NCBI GenBank assembly: GCA_022778785.1 | Contig: JALFSO010000033.1 | Coordinates: 1-64,000 of the forward strand | Length of the DNA stretch: 64,000 nt | Origin: Dysosmobacter sp. | Lineage (GTDB): Bacteria > Bacillota > Clostridia > Oscillospirales > Oscillospiraceae | Direction of reading: 5' to 3' | Part shown: piece after piece, positions 15,828 to 25,052 of the stretch | How the letters are laid out: every line of letters starts with the position of its first letter | How positions within the stretch are numbered: the stretch's first letter is position 1 | The notes under the pieces: model-generated | Seen by the model: the letters and a program-made list of their open reading frames with translations, nothing else | Database searches by the model: none | What the model was told of the DNA's origin: nothing | Position numbers and translations under genes: made by a program

Positions 15828-17087
15828 TCAGCCCATGTGGACCCAGTCCCGGAGATAGGCCTGCTTTCTCGCCTCGAAATCCGCCGGACGCTCCGGGCGC
15901 AGCTCCGGATGGTTCAGCAGGTCGGCGGCGGTGCCCGCCAGCACCTTGGACACGGTGAGATAGCAGAACTCCTCGTCCCGGATGGTGAACTCGTCGCTGT
16001 GGAAGGCCCCGTCTACGCCGGAGAAGCCGAACTGGATGGTGGGCAGCAGGGAGCCCAGGTCCCCCAGGTCGCCGGAGGCGCCGTTGACGTAGTCGTGGGT
16101 GATGTCCTCCTCATTGCAGAACAGCAGCATGTTCTCCGCCGCCACCTGATTGATCTGCCGGGACTGGATCAGCGGCAGATAGCCGGGATGAGTCTCCACA
16201 TCCGCTCCCAGGCCCAGGGCCTCGGCGCAGCCCCGGACGCAGCGGTCGAACCGTCCGGCGGCCTCCATGAGACTGGCCTGATCCGCCGCACGGACGTAGG
16301 TCTCCAGCACCGCCTCGTCGGGGATGATGTTGATGCCGCCGCTGACGTCCCGGACGACGGGGTAGATGCGGGTATAGGACTCCGGCGGGAACTGATCCTT
16401 CAGCAGCCCCAGTGCCGTCTCCGTCAGCACCGCGCCGTGGAGGGCGTTCCGGCCCAGATAGGGCGCCGCGCCGGAGTGAGCGGCTTTGCCGCGGAACATG
16501 ACCCGCTTGGTGAGGAAGCCCGTCAGTACTGTGTCCACGTCGAACCGGCGGCCGGGATAGCTGCTGGCGTGGAGGGATAGGACGCAGTCCACATCGTCGA
16601 ACCAGCCGTTGGCGATCATGTCCTGTTTGCCAGACCGGCCCTTCAGCACACCGGCGGCCAGCAGCTCCTCCCGCCGCTGGGGATCCGTCAGCTCCTCCGC
16701 CGGGGTGAAGAAGAAGGATACCCGGCCGTCTATACTGCCGTCCTGTGTGAAGGGCAGCAGCGCCTGGAGCGCCGCCAATGCGTCGTTGGTCTGGATGCTG
16801 TGGCCGCAGGCGTGAATACAGCCGCCTCCCGCCTTCCGGGGCAGGGCGTCCATGTCCACCACCACCGCAATGTGATAGCCGCTCCTGCCCAGTCTCGCCA
16901 CCACGCCGGTGAGGGACACGTCCTTCTCATAGGGCACACCCCATGCGTCCAGACAGTCGCAGATCATCCGCTCCGTCTCTGTCTCCTGAAAGCCCAGTTC
17001 CGGGCAGTTGAACAGCGCCCGTCCCCGGGCGGTGATGGTCTCCGCCTCCCGGTCGATGGTGCTGAAAATTCTCTCCTTTGCGATCAT
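15828..17087 (-). CDS. M20D-type amidohydrolase/peptidase
   Basis: 419 aa cytoplasmic metallohydrolase of the AbgB/N-acyl-amino-acid amidohydrolase group. The metal-binding motifs are DMDALP, GCIHACGHSIQ and PAEE, plus a downstream dimerisation insert. It would cleave an amide bond releasing an amino acid or aminobenzoyl product. GGAGG of its ribosome site overlaps the stop of the upstream MBL-fold gene (six-base gap), so the two are an operon. The hairpin at 15766-15799 follows the stop. Substrate not predictable from sequence. Confidence 0.87.
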   Translation of the reverse strand: MIAKERIFSTIDREAETITARGRALFNCPELGFQETETERMICDCLDAWGVPYEKDVSLTGVVARLGRSGYHIAVVVDMDALPRKAGGGCIHACGHSIQTNDALAALQALLPFTQDGSIDGRVSFFFTPAEELTDPQRREELLAAGVLKGRSGKQDMIANGWFDDVDCVLSLHASSYPGRRFDVDTVLTGFLTKRVMFRGKAAHSGAAPYLGRNALHGAVLTETALGLLKDQFPPESYTRIYPVVRDVSGGINIIPDEAVLETYVRAADQASLMEAAGRFDRCVRGCAEALGLGADVETHPGYLPLIQSRQINQVAAENMLLFCNEEDITHDYVNGASGDLGDLGSLLPTIQFGFSGVDGAFHSDEFTIRDEEFCYLTVSKVLAGTAADLLNHPELRPERPADFEARKQAYLRDWVHMG

Positions 17088-17093
17088 ATCCCG

Positions 17094-17888
17094 TTACCTC
17101 CACTCTCTGGTCAGTCCCACGCCCACTTCGCCCAGCTCCATCCGGCGGCACATCTCCGCCCGGACCTTGAAGCTGGTGCAGTGGCAGGGCCACAGCTCTC
17201 CGATGGCCTCTCCGGCCAGATAGTCCATGGTCCGGCGGCTCCGCTCGTCTCGGTTCATGAGATGGAAGCCCCCCAGGATGCCCGCCACCCGGCGGGTGCC
17301 CGTCACCTGCTTGGCGTACTCCGCGATGTTGCACACGCCGCTGTGGGAGCAGCCGGTGACGATGTAGACGCCCTCCGTCCCGGCGTAGGCCAGGGCGGAG
17401 TCGTCCATGCAGCGGTCCGGCGTTCCGTCCGCCAGAGTGCCCACGGCAGTCCGGGGCTGCACCAGCTCCGGGATCTCCCCCAGAAACACCAGATGCTCCG
17501 TCAGCCACAGGGGCTCCCGGGACAGCCGCAGATCAAACCGGGCCTCCAGCTCCTCCCGTCCCACGGGGCAGCCCACTTCCAATCCGCCGTCCCGGCGGAT
17601 CTGGAACACGTCCGGATGGGCCACCAGCGCCGGACGATGGCCGTCCAGGGCATCACAGAGGGGACGCAGTCCGCCGGTGTGGTCGTTGTGCCCGTGGGAC
17701 AGCACCACGAAGTCCGCCGTCTCCGCCGGGATGCCCATGGCCCGGGCGTTCCGCAGGAAGACGTCGGAATAACCGGTGTCAAAGAGCACCCGTTTTCCGT
17801 CCGCCTCCAGCCAGCAGGAGAAGGCCGGCTCTCCCAGATAGTATTGGTCGATGTAGGTATGGTTGTCCGTCAGTACCGTCAGCTTCAT
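17094..17888 (-). CDS. Metallo-beta-lactamase-fold hydrolase
   Basis: 264 aa. The metal motif is LSHGHNDHTGG, with further ligands in GCSHSGVCNI and near the C-terminus in GELWPCHCTSF. The arrangement resembles the MptA/dihydropterin-phosphate-synthase-like branch of the fold rather than RNases or glyoxalases. ATG at 17888 follows GAGGAGG; a longer reading frame to 17924 lacks a ribosome site. It is co-transcribed with the M20 hydrolase downstream. Substrate unknown. Confidence 0.85.
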   Translation of the reverse strand: MKLTVLTDNHTYIDQYYLGEPAFSCWLEADGKRVLFDTGYSDVFLRNARAMGIPAETADFVVLSHGHNDHTGGLRPLCDALDGHRPALVAHPDVFQIRRDGGLEVGCPVGREELEARFDLRLSREPLWLTEHLVFLGEIPELVQPRTAVGTLADGTPDRCMDDSALAYAGTEGVYIVTGCSHSGVCNIAEYAKQVTGTRRVAGILGGFHLMNRDERSRRTMDYLAGEAIGELWPCHCTSFKVRAEMCRRMELGEVGVGLTREWR

Positions 17889-17910
17889 AGCGACCTCCTC
17901 AGATGAATGG

Positions 17911-17945
17911 AAAAGGGGAGACACGGCGCTGTGTCTCCCTCTTTT
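17911..17945. terminator. Hairpin between radical SAM and MBL-fold genes
   Basis: A 9-bp stem (17916-17924 with 17931-17939) with T-rich flanks on both strands. It would end the TatD-radical SAM transcript leftward, although the MBL gene begins only 20 bp further, so some read-through or a promoter inside is needed. Confidence 0.55.
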
Positions 17946-17948
17946 GTA

Positions 17949-18572
17949 TCAGTCCTTGATATACTCCCGGACGCGATAGGTGGCCCCGATCTCGTCCTCG
18001 CAGATCTTCCGGCAGTTTTCGATCTCCTCGGCCGGAATGGTGTCCACCACCGTCATCATCACCGTGGGGACGTATTTGCGGACCTCTTTTGTGAAGGCCT
18101 TCATGGCCTCATAGGCGCCCTCCTGCTGAGGGTGGCACAGGGCGTTGTACTTCTCCGCCGTGTCGGTGTTCAGGGAGACGGAGACCATGTCGAACCGTCC
18201 GGCAAACTCCGGCGCGATGTCCCGGCCGTTGATGAGGGAGCCGGTGCCGTTGGTGTCCATACGGGTGAAGATCTTCGTCCCATGCTCCTTCATCCGGTCG
18301 ATGACCCAGCAGATGTCGTCCATGCGGTAGCTGGGCTCGCCGAAGCCCACGAATACCAGCTGCCGGTACTTGGACAGGTCATGGCTCTCGATGGACTCCA
18401 GCAGTTCCTCCTTGGTGGGCTCCCGCTTCAGCCAGAGATTGTGGGTATAGATGCTGCCGCCGGAGCTGGTGTTGTGCCGCAGGCAGAACTCACAGTTGAA
18501 GTTGCAGCGGTTGGTGGGGTTCACATACAGGTTGTCCCCATATTCGTAAGTGATGGTAAAGCCTTTTTCCAT
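17949..18572 (-). CDS. TatD-associated radical SAM protein
   Basis: 207 aa. CNFNCEFC provides the CxxxCxxC ligands of the 4Fe-4S cluster that cleaves S-adenosylmethionine; a GFGEPS segment is the usual GGE-like SAM motif. The short length, lack of auxiliary Cys clusters and position right after tatD match the family known as tatD-linked radical SAM, common in Clostridia. Its reaction is not established. Located 69 bp downstream of tatD and presumably co-transcribed. Confidence 0.85.
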   Translation of the reverse strand: MEKGFTITYEYGDNLYVNPTNRCNFNCEFCLRHNTSSGGSIYTHNLWLKREPTKEELLESIESHDLSKYRQLVFVGFGEPSYRMDDICWVIDRMKEHGTKIFTRMDTNGTGSLINGRDIAPEFAGRFDMVSVSLNTDTAEKYNALCHPQQEGAYEAMKAFTKEVRKYVPTVMMTVVDTIPAEEIENCRKICEDEIGATYRVREYIKD

Positions 18573-18641
18573 CGTGTATCGCTCCTTATGTTCAGGCCGC
18601 TTTCAGAAGCGGTCAAAATATACGCTCCGGACCTCTGTCCG

Positions 18642-19415
18642 TCACACCTTGCCCTCCAGGCGGAACAGCCGCAGGCCGTTCTCCCAGACGATGCGCTCCA
18701 TCTCCTCCGGGGACACGCCCTTCCGCTCCGCCAGTTTTTCCACAACGTAAGGCAGATTGGTGGAATCATTCCGCTTTCCCCGGTTGGGCACCGGCGACAT
18801 GTAAGGGGAGTCCGTCTCCACCACGATCCGGTCCAGCGGCGTGACGTCCGCCGCCTCCAGCGCCCGCCGGGCGTTCTTATAGGTTACAGGCCCATCGAAG
18901 CCCAGATACCAGCCCAGCTTCACCAGTTCCGCCGCCATCTCCGGACTGCCGGAATAACAGTGGAACACGCCCCGGACCTCCGGAAACTCTTTCACGATGG
19001 CCAGACTGTCCCCATGGGCCTCCCGGTCGTGGACGATGACGGGCATGTCCAGTTCCCGGGCCAGCACCAGCTGCCGCCGGAACACCGTCTGCTGAAACTC
19101 CCGGGGCGGATTCTGCTCCCAGTAGTAGTCCAGACCGATCTCCCCGATGGCCACGACCCTGGGATGCTCCGCCAGCGCCCGGATGGCCTGGAAATCCGTC
19201 TCCGACGCGCCGGCGCAGTCCTCAGGATGGATGCCCACGGCAGCCCAGACATGGGGATATCGCTCTGCCAGCGCCACAGCAGCCCGGGAACTCTCCACGG
19301 TGCAGCCGGGGTCCACCACCAGTCCCACGCCCCGCCGGGGCAGGGAGGACAGCAGCTCGTCCCGGTCCTTTTCAAAGGCACTGGCGTCATAATGGGCATG
19401 GGTGTCGAAGATCAT
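18642..19415 (-). CDS. TatD-family metal-dependent hydrolase
   Basis: 257 aa. Contains DTHAHYD at the start, the metal-ligand Glu in IGEIGLDYYW, His in VHDREAH, FHCYSG and the final Asp in ETDSPYMSP, all hallmarks of TatD deoxyribonucleases. Family members are reported as Mg2+-dependent 3'-5' nucleases for DNA quality control. GGAGGAG is five bases before the ATG. Follows metG by 160 bp with a terminator between, so it probably has its own promoter around 19440-19470 (TATAAT-like ATTATA at 19455-19462 on the minus side). Confidence 0.9.
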   Translation of the reverse strand: MIFDTHAHYDASAFEKDRDELLSSLPRRGVGLVVDPGCTVESSRAAVALAERYPHVWAAVGIHPEDCAGASETDFQAIRALAEHPRVVAIGEIGLDYYWEQNPPREFQQTVFRRQLVLARELDMPVIVHDREAHGDSLAIVKEFPEVRGVFHCYSGSPEMAAELVKLGWYLGFDGPVTYKNARRALEAADVTPLDRIVVETDSPYMSPVPNRGKRNDSTNLPYVVEKLAERKGVSPEEMERIVWENGLRLFRLEGKV

Positions 19416-19515
19416 GGTTTCTCCTCCGGTTTTCAGGAATATACGTATAAATCATATTATAGTGTGCTGCTGTGGATTTTGCAAGACGGAGAACCTGTCG
19501 GAAACCGTCAGGTTC

Positions 19516-19557
19516 CGGAAAAATAAACAGGGCCGGACAACCTGTGTCCGGCCCTGT
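19516..19557 (-). terminator. Terminator of metG
   Basis: A 13-bp GC-rich stem (19527-19539 with 19545-19557) is followed on the minus strand by a TTTATTTTT tract. Confidence 0.88.
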
Positions 19558-19575
19558 CGATTCATTTCGTGTCTC

Positions 19576-21552
19576 TCAGCACAGCTTGGCGCCGGCAGGA
19601 ATGGCGTCGTCCACCATGATGAGGTGCAGGCACTCCTCGCCCTTTTCGGTGTGGACGGCGGAGAGCAGCATGCCGTTGGACTCCAGGCCCATCATCTTCC
19701 GGGGCGGCAGGTTCACGATGGCCACCAGCGTCTTGCCCACCAGCTGCTCCGGCTCATACCACTTGTGGATGCCGGACAGGATCTGGCGGTCCGTGCCGGT
19801 GCCGTCGTCCAGGGTGAAGCGCAGCAGCTTGGCGCTCTTCTTCACCGCTTCGCAGGCCTTCACCTTCACGGCCCGGAAGTCGGACTTGCAGAAGGTGTCG
19901 AAGTCCACCTTCTCGGTGAGCTGAGGCTCCAGCTCGATGGCGGGCAGGGCGGCCTTCTTGGCCGCGGCCTCGGCGGCTTCCAGCTGCTCCAGGGCCTTTT
20001 CCGCGTCCACCCGGGGGAATAGGTTCTCGCCCTTGGTGACGGTGACGGTCTCGGGCAGGCTGCCCCAGACAGCGGCGCTGTCCCAGGTCTGGATGTCTGC
20101 CGGCGCGCCGATCTGGACGAACAGCTTGGCCATGCTCTCCGGCATGAAAGGCGTCAGCAGGACGCCGCAGATGCGGGTGGCCTCCAGCAGATTGTACAGC
20201 ACATTGGCCAGCCGCTTGCTGTTGGCCTCCATGTCCTTGGCCAGGGTCCAGGGCGCCGTCTCATCGATATACTTGTTGGCCCGCTGGATGACCTTGAACA
20301 CCTCCGCCAGGGCGGTGTGGGGCGCGAAGGACTCCATGGCCGCCTCGTACTTCTCCCGCAGGCCGGAGGCCATGGCGATGAGCTCCCGGTCGCAGTCCTG
20401 AGGATCGTCCCAGGTGCCGCAGCCCTGGGGCAGGGTGCCGCCGAAGTACTTGCCCGCCATGGCGGTGGTGCGGGACAGCAGATTTCCCAGGTCGTTGGCC
20501 AGGTCGGTGTTGATGGTCTGGATCAGCAGCTCGTTGGAGAAGTTGCCGTCGGAGCCAAAGGGGAAGGTGCGCATCAGGAAGAACCGCAGGGCGTCCACGC
20601 CGAACTGCTCCGCCAGCACGTAGGGGTCCACCACGTTGCCCTTGGACTTGGACATCTTGCCGCCGTCCAGCAGCAGCCAGCCGTGGCCGAAGACGTGCTT
20701 GGGCAGGGGCATGCCCAGGCTCATACAGAAGGCGGGCCAGATGATGGAGTGGAACCGGACAATCTCCTTGCCCACGATGTTGATGCCGGGCCAGTAGTCC
20801 GCATAGTCATTGTACCTGTCGTTCTCATAGCCCAGGGCGGTGACGTAGTTGAACAGGGCGTCCAGCCAGACGTAGACCACGTGCTTGGGGTCGAAGTCCA
20901 CGGGGATGCCCCAGGTGAAGGAGGTGCGGGAGACGCACAGGTCCTCCAGACCGGGGTCAATGAAGTTCTTCACCATCTCGTTGACGCGGCTGCGGGGCTG
21001 GAGGAAATCCGTGTTCTCCAGCAGATCCCGGACCCGGTCGGCATACTTGCTCAGACGGAAGAAGTAGGCCTCCTCCTCAGCGTCCACCACAGGCCGGCCG
21101 CAGTCGGGGCAGCAGCCGTCCTTCAGCTGGCTCTCGGTCCAGAAGGACTCGCAGGGAGTGCAGTACTTGCCCTTGTAGGTTCCCTTGTAGATGTCGCCGT
21201 TGTCGTACATCTTCCGGAAGATCTTCTGAATGGCCGCCACATGATAGTCGTCGGTGGTGCGGATAAAGCGGTCGTTGGAGATGTCCATCAGCTTCCACAG
21301 GTCCTTGACGCCCCGGGGGCCCTCCACGATGTTGTCCACGAACTCCTTGGGGGTGACGCCGGCCTCCTTGGCCTTGTTCTCGATCTTCTGGCCGTGCTCG
21401 TCGGTGCCGGTGAGGAACAGCACGTCATATCCCTGGAGCCGCTTGTACCGGGCGAGGGTATCCGTGGCCACGGTGCAGTAGGTGTGGCCGATATGGAGCT
21501 TGTCCGAGGGATAGTAGATGGGGGTGGTGATATAGAACTTTTTCTTTTCCAT
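19576..21552 (-). CDS. metG: Methionyl-tRNA synthetase
   Basis: 658 aa. Charges tRNA-Met with methionine. The HIGH motif appears as LHIGHTY, KMSKS as GGKMSKSKGN, and a zinc knuckle as CTPC with CCPDC in the connective domain. An anticodon-binding helical domain follows (about 390-530) and a C-terminal EMAPII/Trbp111-like tRNA-binding domain (about 555-658), which makes the dimeric form. ATG at 21552 is chosen because AAGGAG lies eight bases before it; an upstream in-frame ATG lacks one. Single-gene unit with a promoter at 21617-21645 and its own terminator. Confidence 0.96.
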   Translation of the reverse strand: MEKKKFYITTPIYYPSDKLHIGHTYCTVATDTLARYKRLQGYDVLFLTGTDEHGQKIENKAKEAGVTPKEFVDNIVEGPRGVKDLWKLMDISNDRFIRTTDDYHVAAIQKIFRKMYDNGDIYKGTYKGKYCTPCESFWTESQLKDGCCPDCGRPVVDAEEEAYFFRLSKYADRVRDLLENTDFLQPRSRVNEMVKNFIDPGLEDLCVSRTSFTWGIPVDFDPKHVVYVWLDALFNYVTALGYENDRYNDYADYWPGINIVGKEIVRFHSIIWPAFCMSLGMPLPKHVFGHGWLLLDGGKMSKSKGNVVDPYVLAEQFGVDALRFFLMRTFPFGSDGNFSNELLIQTINTDLANDLGNLLSRTTAMAGKYFGGTLPQGCGTWDDPQDCDRELIAMASGLREKYEAAMESFAPHTALAEVFKVIQRANKYIDETAPWTLAKDMEANSKRLANVLYNLLEATRICGVLLTPFMPESMAKLFVQIGAPADIQTWDSAAVWGSLPETVTVTKGENLFPRVDAEKALEQLEAAEAAAKKAALPAIELEPQLTEKVDFDTFCKSDFRAVKVKACEAVKKSAKLLRFTLDDGTGTDRQILSGIHKWYEPEQLVGKTLVAIVNLPPRKMMGLESNGMLLSAVHTEKGEECLHLIMVDDAIPAGAKLC

Positions 21553-21616
21553 GGGTTTTCTCCTTTTCAACGGCCGCTCCGAATGGAAGAGGGCCGGTAA
21601 TCACGCATGCACATGT

Positions 21617-21645
21617 ATTATAACGGTATCTTCCTGAAATTACAA
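21617..21645 (-). promoter_or_regulatory. Promoter of metG
   Basis: On the minus strand TTGTAA (21640-21645), 17 bp, then TATAAT (21617-21622). No T-box or S-box leader is seen; the leader is about 60 nt. Confidence 0.7.
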
Positions 21646-21685
21646 CATTCCGCCGGGATTTTACAGCCTGCGCCGCTCCCGGCTC

Positions 21686-23041
21686 TTATTCCCGGTCCGC
21701 CAGAGACATCCGCTTCCAGCGGCCGGACAGGTAGTACGCCACCGACAGCGTGAAGCCCACGGTCCAGCCCACGCCGATGCCGTAATACATATAATCAGGG
21801 CCATAGTGGTTGGCGATCCAGTACACCGCCGGCACGCGGACCAGGATCAGGGAGAAAAGCACGTCCAGCATGGCGAACAGACTGTCTCCGGCGCCCCGCA
21901 TGGCGTTGTTGAGGCAAAACATCACGGAAAACAGGAAATAGAACGGCATGATGCACTTCAGATATACCGTTCCCGCCTGGATGACCGCGGGCGTGTCAGA
22001 GAAAACGCTCACCAGCGCCGGTCCCAGAGGGATCAATACCAGCATCACCGCCGACCAGATCACGGCGGCGATCAGGGTGACGCGGATACCCCGGCGGACC
22101 CGGTCCAGCCGTCTGGCACCGATATTCTGCCCCACAAAGGCGGTAACGGCACTGCTGAGACCCTGTACCGGCAGAAAGGCCAGCTGATCCAGCCGGTAGC
22201 CCACGTTATAACCGGCGGTGAATTCCTTACCGTAGGAGTTGATCTTGCTCATCACCACCATGGCCCCCACCGATACCAGGGACATCTGAATGCCAGCCGG
22301 CAGGCCGATCTCCATGATCTGCCGGAAAAGCGTCCTGTCAAACCGGCGGCAGAAGGGCCGGATGGCAATATCGGGATAGCGGCGATTGATGTAGAACAGG
22401 CCGAACAGCCAGGAGAAAGCCTGGGAGAGGATGGTCCCCAGCGCCACGCCGGCCACGCCCATTCCGGCGGCCAGCACCAGCGCCAGGTCCAGCGCGATAT
22501 TCATCAGCGACGAGATAGCCAGAAACAGCAGCGTTGTCCGGCTGTTGCCCAGGCCACCCAAAATGCCCGCGTTGATGTTGTAGCCGATGGTGCCCACGAG
22601 CCCGGCGCAGACGATCATCAGATAGACCCACGCCTCGTGATAGGCGCCGCTCTCCACCCGCAGCACAAACAGCAGCGGCTTTACCAGCAGCAGGGCCAGC
22701 ACCGTCACCGGAAGGGCGGCGGCCATGAAAGCCGTATAGATGGTGTCCACCGCATCGCGCACCCGGTCCAGCTTCCCCGCGCCGTAATACTGGGCGATGA
22801 CCACGGTGCCGCCGTTGGAGATGCCCATGAACAGGGAGGTGAACATGAAGATCACCGGGAAGCCCACGCCCACCGCGGCCAGGGCCGCGTCTCCCACGTA
22901 GTTGCCCACCACCCAGGAATCCACCATATTGTACAGCTGCTGGAGAAAGCTGCCCGCCAGCAGCGGCAGAGCGAAATAGAAAATATGTTCCGCTGGGCTT
23001 CCATCGGTCATATTCCGCAGTCCGCGCTCTGATCTTGCCAT
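21686..23041 (-). CDS. MATE-family efflux transporter (second)
   Basis: 451 aa with twelve predicted membrane segments. Motifs include LAGSFLQQLYNMVDSWVVG and the repeat in LPAGIQMSLVSVGAMVV of the second half. Compared with the MATE protein at 10275 it is of similar length but clearly not a recent duplicate. ATG at 23041 with GGAGGG six bases upstream is preferred over starts up to 36 residues earlier. No dedicated regulator is adjacent. Substrate unknown; drug or cation export by antiport is the family role. Confidence 0.88.
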   Translation of the reverse strand: MARSERGLRNMTDGSPAEHIFYFALPLLAGSFLQQLYNMVDSWVVGNYVGDAALAAVGVGFPVIFMFTSLFMGISNGGTVVIAQYYGAGKLDRVRDAVDTIYTAFMAAALPVTVLALLLVKPLLFVLRVESGAYHEAWVYLMIVCAGLVGTIGYNINAGILGGLGNSRTTLLFLAISSLMNIALDLALVLAAGMGVAGVALGTILSQAFSWLFGLFYINRRYPDIAIRPFCRRFDRTLFRQIMEIGLPAGIQMSLVSVGAMVVMSKINSYGKEFTAGYNVGYRLDQLAFLPVQGLSSAVTAFVGQNIGARRLDRVRRGIRVTLIAAVIWSAVMLVLIPLGPALVSVFSDTPAVIQAGTVYLKCIMPFYFLFSVMFCLNNAMRGAGDSLFAMLDVLFSLILVRVPAVYWIANHYGPDYMYYGIGVGWTVGFTLSVAYYLSGRWKRMSLADRE

Positions 23042-23169
23042 AGGAACCCTCCGTCTGAATCTGTCGTATTTTATCATTCTACTCTCTTTTTTTATGGGCG
23101 GCAAGGTTGTTTTCTTCCACAACATCGGATAAAATGGGGAAAACACCACAAGTGGAAAGGAAATCGCTT

Positions 23170-23925
23170 ATGAGACTGGTATCCTGGAACGTCAACGGCC
23201 TGCGCTCCTGTCTGGGCAAGGGCTTTCTGGACTTCTGCGTCTTCGCCGACGCGGACGTCATCTGCCTACAGGAGACAAAGATGAAGCCCGAACAGGCCCA
23301 ATTCGACCTGCCGGGCTATGAGCGCTACTGGAACAGCGCCGACAAGGCGGGCTACTCCGGCACCGCCGTCTTTACCAGAAAGGCGCCGCTGAACGTCACC
23401 TATGATTTCGGAATCGACGAGCACCGCCATGAGGGCCGGGTCATCACGGCGGAATTCGAGGACTTCTATCTGGTCTGCTGCTACACCCCCAACTCCAAGG
23501 ACCAGCTTCTGCGGCTGGACTACCGCATGGCCTGGGAGGACGACATCCGGGAGTATCTCATGGACCTGGACCGGGTGAAGCCCGTCATCTACTGCGGCGA
23601 CCTCAACGTGGCCCATGAGGAGATCGACATCAAAAACCCCAAGACCAACCGCCGGAACGCCGGCTTCACCGACGAGGAGCGGGAGAAAATGACGAAGCTC
23701 CTGTCCTCCGGCTTCGCAGACACCTTCCGCCGCCTCCATCCCGACACCACCGGGGCCTACAGCTGGTGGAGCTACCGGTTCCACGCCCGGCAGAACAACG
23801 CCGGATGGCGCATCGACTATTTCATCGTCTCCGAGCGGCTGATGGACAAGGTCACCAAAGCGGACATCTGGAGTGAGATCACCGGCAGCGACCACTGTCC
23901 CGTGGTGCTGGATATCGACGTGTGA
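23170..23925 (+). CDS. xth: Exodeoxyribonuclease III
   Basis: 251 aa. Mg2+-dependent AP endonuclease and 3'-5' exonuclease of base excision repair. Active-site motifs of the EEP fold are present: SWNVNGLRS (Asn), LQETK (Glu), YCGDLNVAH (Asp, Asn) and the terminal SDHCPVVLDI (Asp-His pair). ATG at 23170 matches the usual MRLVSWNVNG beginning and has AAAGGA upstream. Divergent from the MATE gene with 128 bp between and convergent with gpr. Confidence 0.95.
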   Translation: MRLVSWNVNGLRSCLGKGFLDFCVFADADVICLQETKMKPEQAQFDLPGYERYWNSADKAGYSGTAVFTRKAPLNVTYDFGIDEHRHEGRVITAEFEDFYLVCCYTPNSKDQLLRLDYRMAWEDDIREYLMDLDRVKPVIYCGDLNVAHEEIDIKNPKTNRRNAGFTDEEREKMTKLLSSGFADTFRRLHPDTTGAYSWWSYRFHARQNNAGWRIDYFIVSERLMDKVTKADIWSEITGSDHCPVVLDIDV

Positions 23926-23961
23926 GGACCTCCCAGATCCCCACTGTCAGGCCTGCGCATC

Positions 23962-24858
23962 TTACGACAGCAGCGCGTTGATCTCCTCGATCTCCAGGTC
24001 CTGCAGCGCCCAGTTGACGGCGTAGCCCACCACCTTGCTGAGATCCCGCACCTGGGCGTCAATGTCCCGGGGCGTGACGGTGACGTTTTTCCCGTGGCTC
24101 CGGAGCTTCTTTTCGTCGATGTCGGTGATGCCCGCCTCCTCCAGCAGATCCGCGGCCAATGTGGCGCCGTCCACCACCGTGGGCACGCCGACAGCGATGA
24201 CCGGCACGCCCAGCGTCCGCCGGTCCAAAGCCTCCCGGTGATTCCCTACGCCGGAGCCGGGAATGATGCCGGTGTCGCTGAGCTGGACGGTGTTGCACAC
24301 CCGGCCCATCCGCCGGGCGGCCAGGGCGTCCACGGCGATGACCACATCCGGCTTCGTCTCCCGCACCAGCGCCCGGACAGCCTCCGCCGACTCCACGCCG
24401 GTGGTGCCCAGTACCCCGGCGCCAAAGGCCGCCACCGGCCGGAATCCGGCGAACTGCTTCGGCATGGCGGAGATGAGGTGCCGGGTCACCAGCAGATGGC
24501 TCAGCACCTCCGGCCCGATGGCGTCCGGCGTCATGGCCCGGTTGCCCAGCCCCACCACCAGAACCGTGCCCTCGCCGGGCAGCAGCTCCCGCAGCTCACC
24601 GCCCAGCGTCCGCACCGCCCGCTCGAAGAACTCCGGCTTCCGCTGCCAGTAGGACGTCAGATCCACCGTGCGGTAATTGCCCACCGGCTTTCCCAGGGCC
24701 TTGGCCCCCTCCTGGTCCAGGATCTTCACCGTCGTCACGGGATAGCCCTCCCGCTTTGTCTTCTCCGCCTTGACGCCGGAGAGGCGGGTGGTCTTCTCCG
24801 CCGACTCCTGCCAAAGCTCCCTGGCCTCCAGCGCCAGGTCCGTCCGCTTGGTAATCAT
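23962..24858 (-). CDS. gpr: Germination protease Gpr
   Basis: 298 aa. Self-processing spore protease that degrades small acid-soluble proteins during germination. MITKRTDLALEARELW, VVGLGNRAMTPDAIGP and GTTGVESAEAVRALV are characteristic of the GPR family; processing occurs after about 15 N-terminal residues. ATG at 24858 has AAAGGAG upstream. It is divergent from rpsT, a pairing also common in Clostridia and bacilli. Sigma-F/G control is expected; a GCATA element at about 24930 (minus) and a CAAAACCTA element are a weak match. The 19-bp motif at 24875-24893 is in its leader. Confidence 0.94.
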   Translation of the reverse strand: MITKRTDLALEARELWQESAEKTTRLSGVKAEKTKREGYPVTTVKILDQEGAKALGKPVGNYRTVDLTSYWQRKPEFFERAVRTLGGELRELLPGEGTVLVVGLGNRAMTPDAIGPEVLSHLLVTRHLISAMPKQFAGFRPVAAFGAGVLGTTGVESAEAVRALVRETKPDVVIAVDALAARRMGRVCNTVQLSDTGIIPGSGVGNHREALDRRTLGVPVIAVGVPTVVDGATLAADLLEEAGITDIDEKKLRSHGKNVTVTPRDIDAQVRDLSKVVGYAVNWALQDLEIEEINALLS

Positions 24859-24874
24859 GCAAAAGGTGCTCCTT

Positions 24875-24893
24875 TCGGCCACAAAATCTTGTG
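24875..24893. promoter_or_regulatory. 19-bp sequence shared with the dnaA/rpmH gap
   Basis: TCGGCCACAAAATCTTGTG occurs here, right upstream of the gpr ribosome site, and again (complement) at 40033-40051. CACAA and TTGTG form a 5-bp dyad around AATC. A ten-base part (TCGGCCACAA) is also present near 29719-29729 between nadE and rnhA. No known regulator is assigned. Confidence 0.45.
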
Positions 24894-24961
24894 TTCGCTG
24901 GTTAGGTTTTGCGGTTCTGAACACAATATGCAATTTTTGTCCGAAAATCGTAAAAAAACCC

Positions 24962-24990
24962 TTGCTTTTTGAGAAGATAGCTGTTAAAAT
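24962..24990 (+). promoter_or_regulatory. Promoter of rpsT
   Basis: TTGCTT (24962-24967), 17 bp, then TAAAAT (24985-24990) preceded by an extended TG. It gives a leader of about 55 nt for rpsT. Confidence 0.7.
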
Positions 24991-25052
24991 ATCATTCTGC
25001 ACGGGAGGAGTGTGTTTTCTCCCATCGATTTTGCCTAAGGGAGGTGTTTGGT

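Noticed and set aside
21806..23032. 408-codon open frame opposite the second MATE gene
   Set aside because: Gln/His-rich antisense shadow without a ribosome site.
10275..23041. The two MATE genes as a recent duplication
   Set aside because: Motifs and residues differ throughout; they are only family-level relatives.
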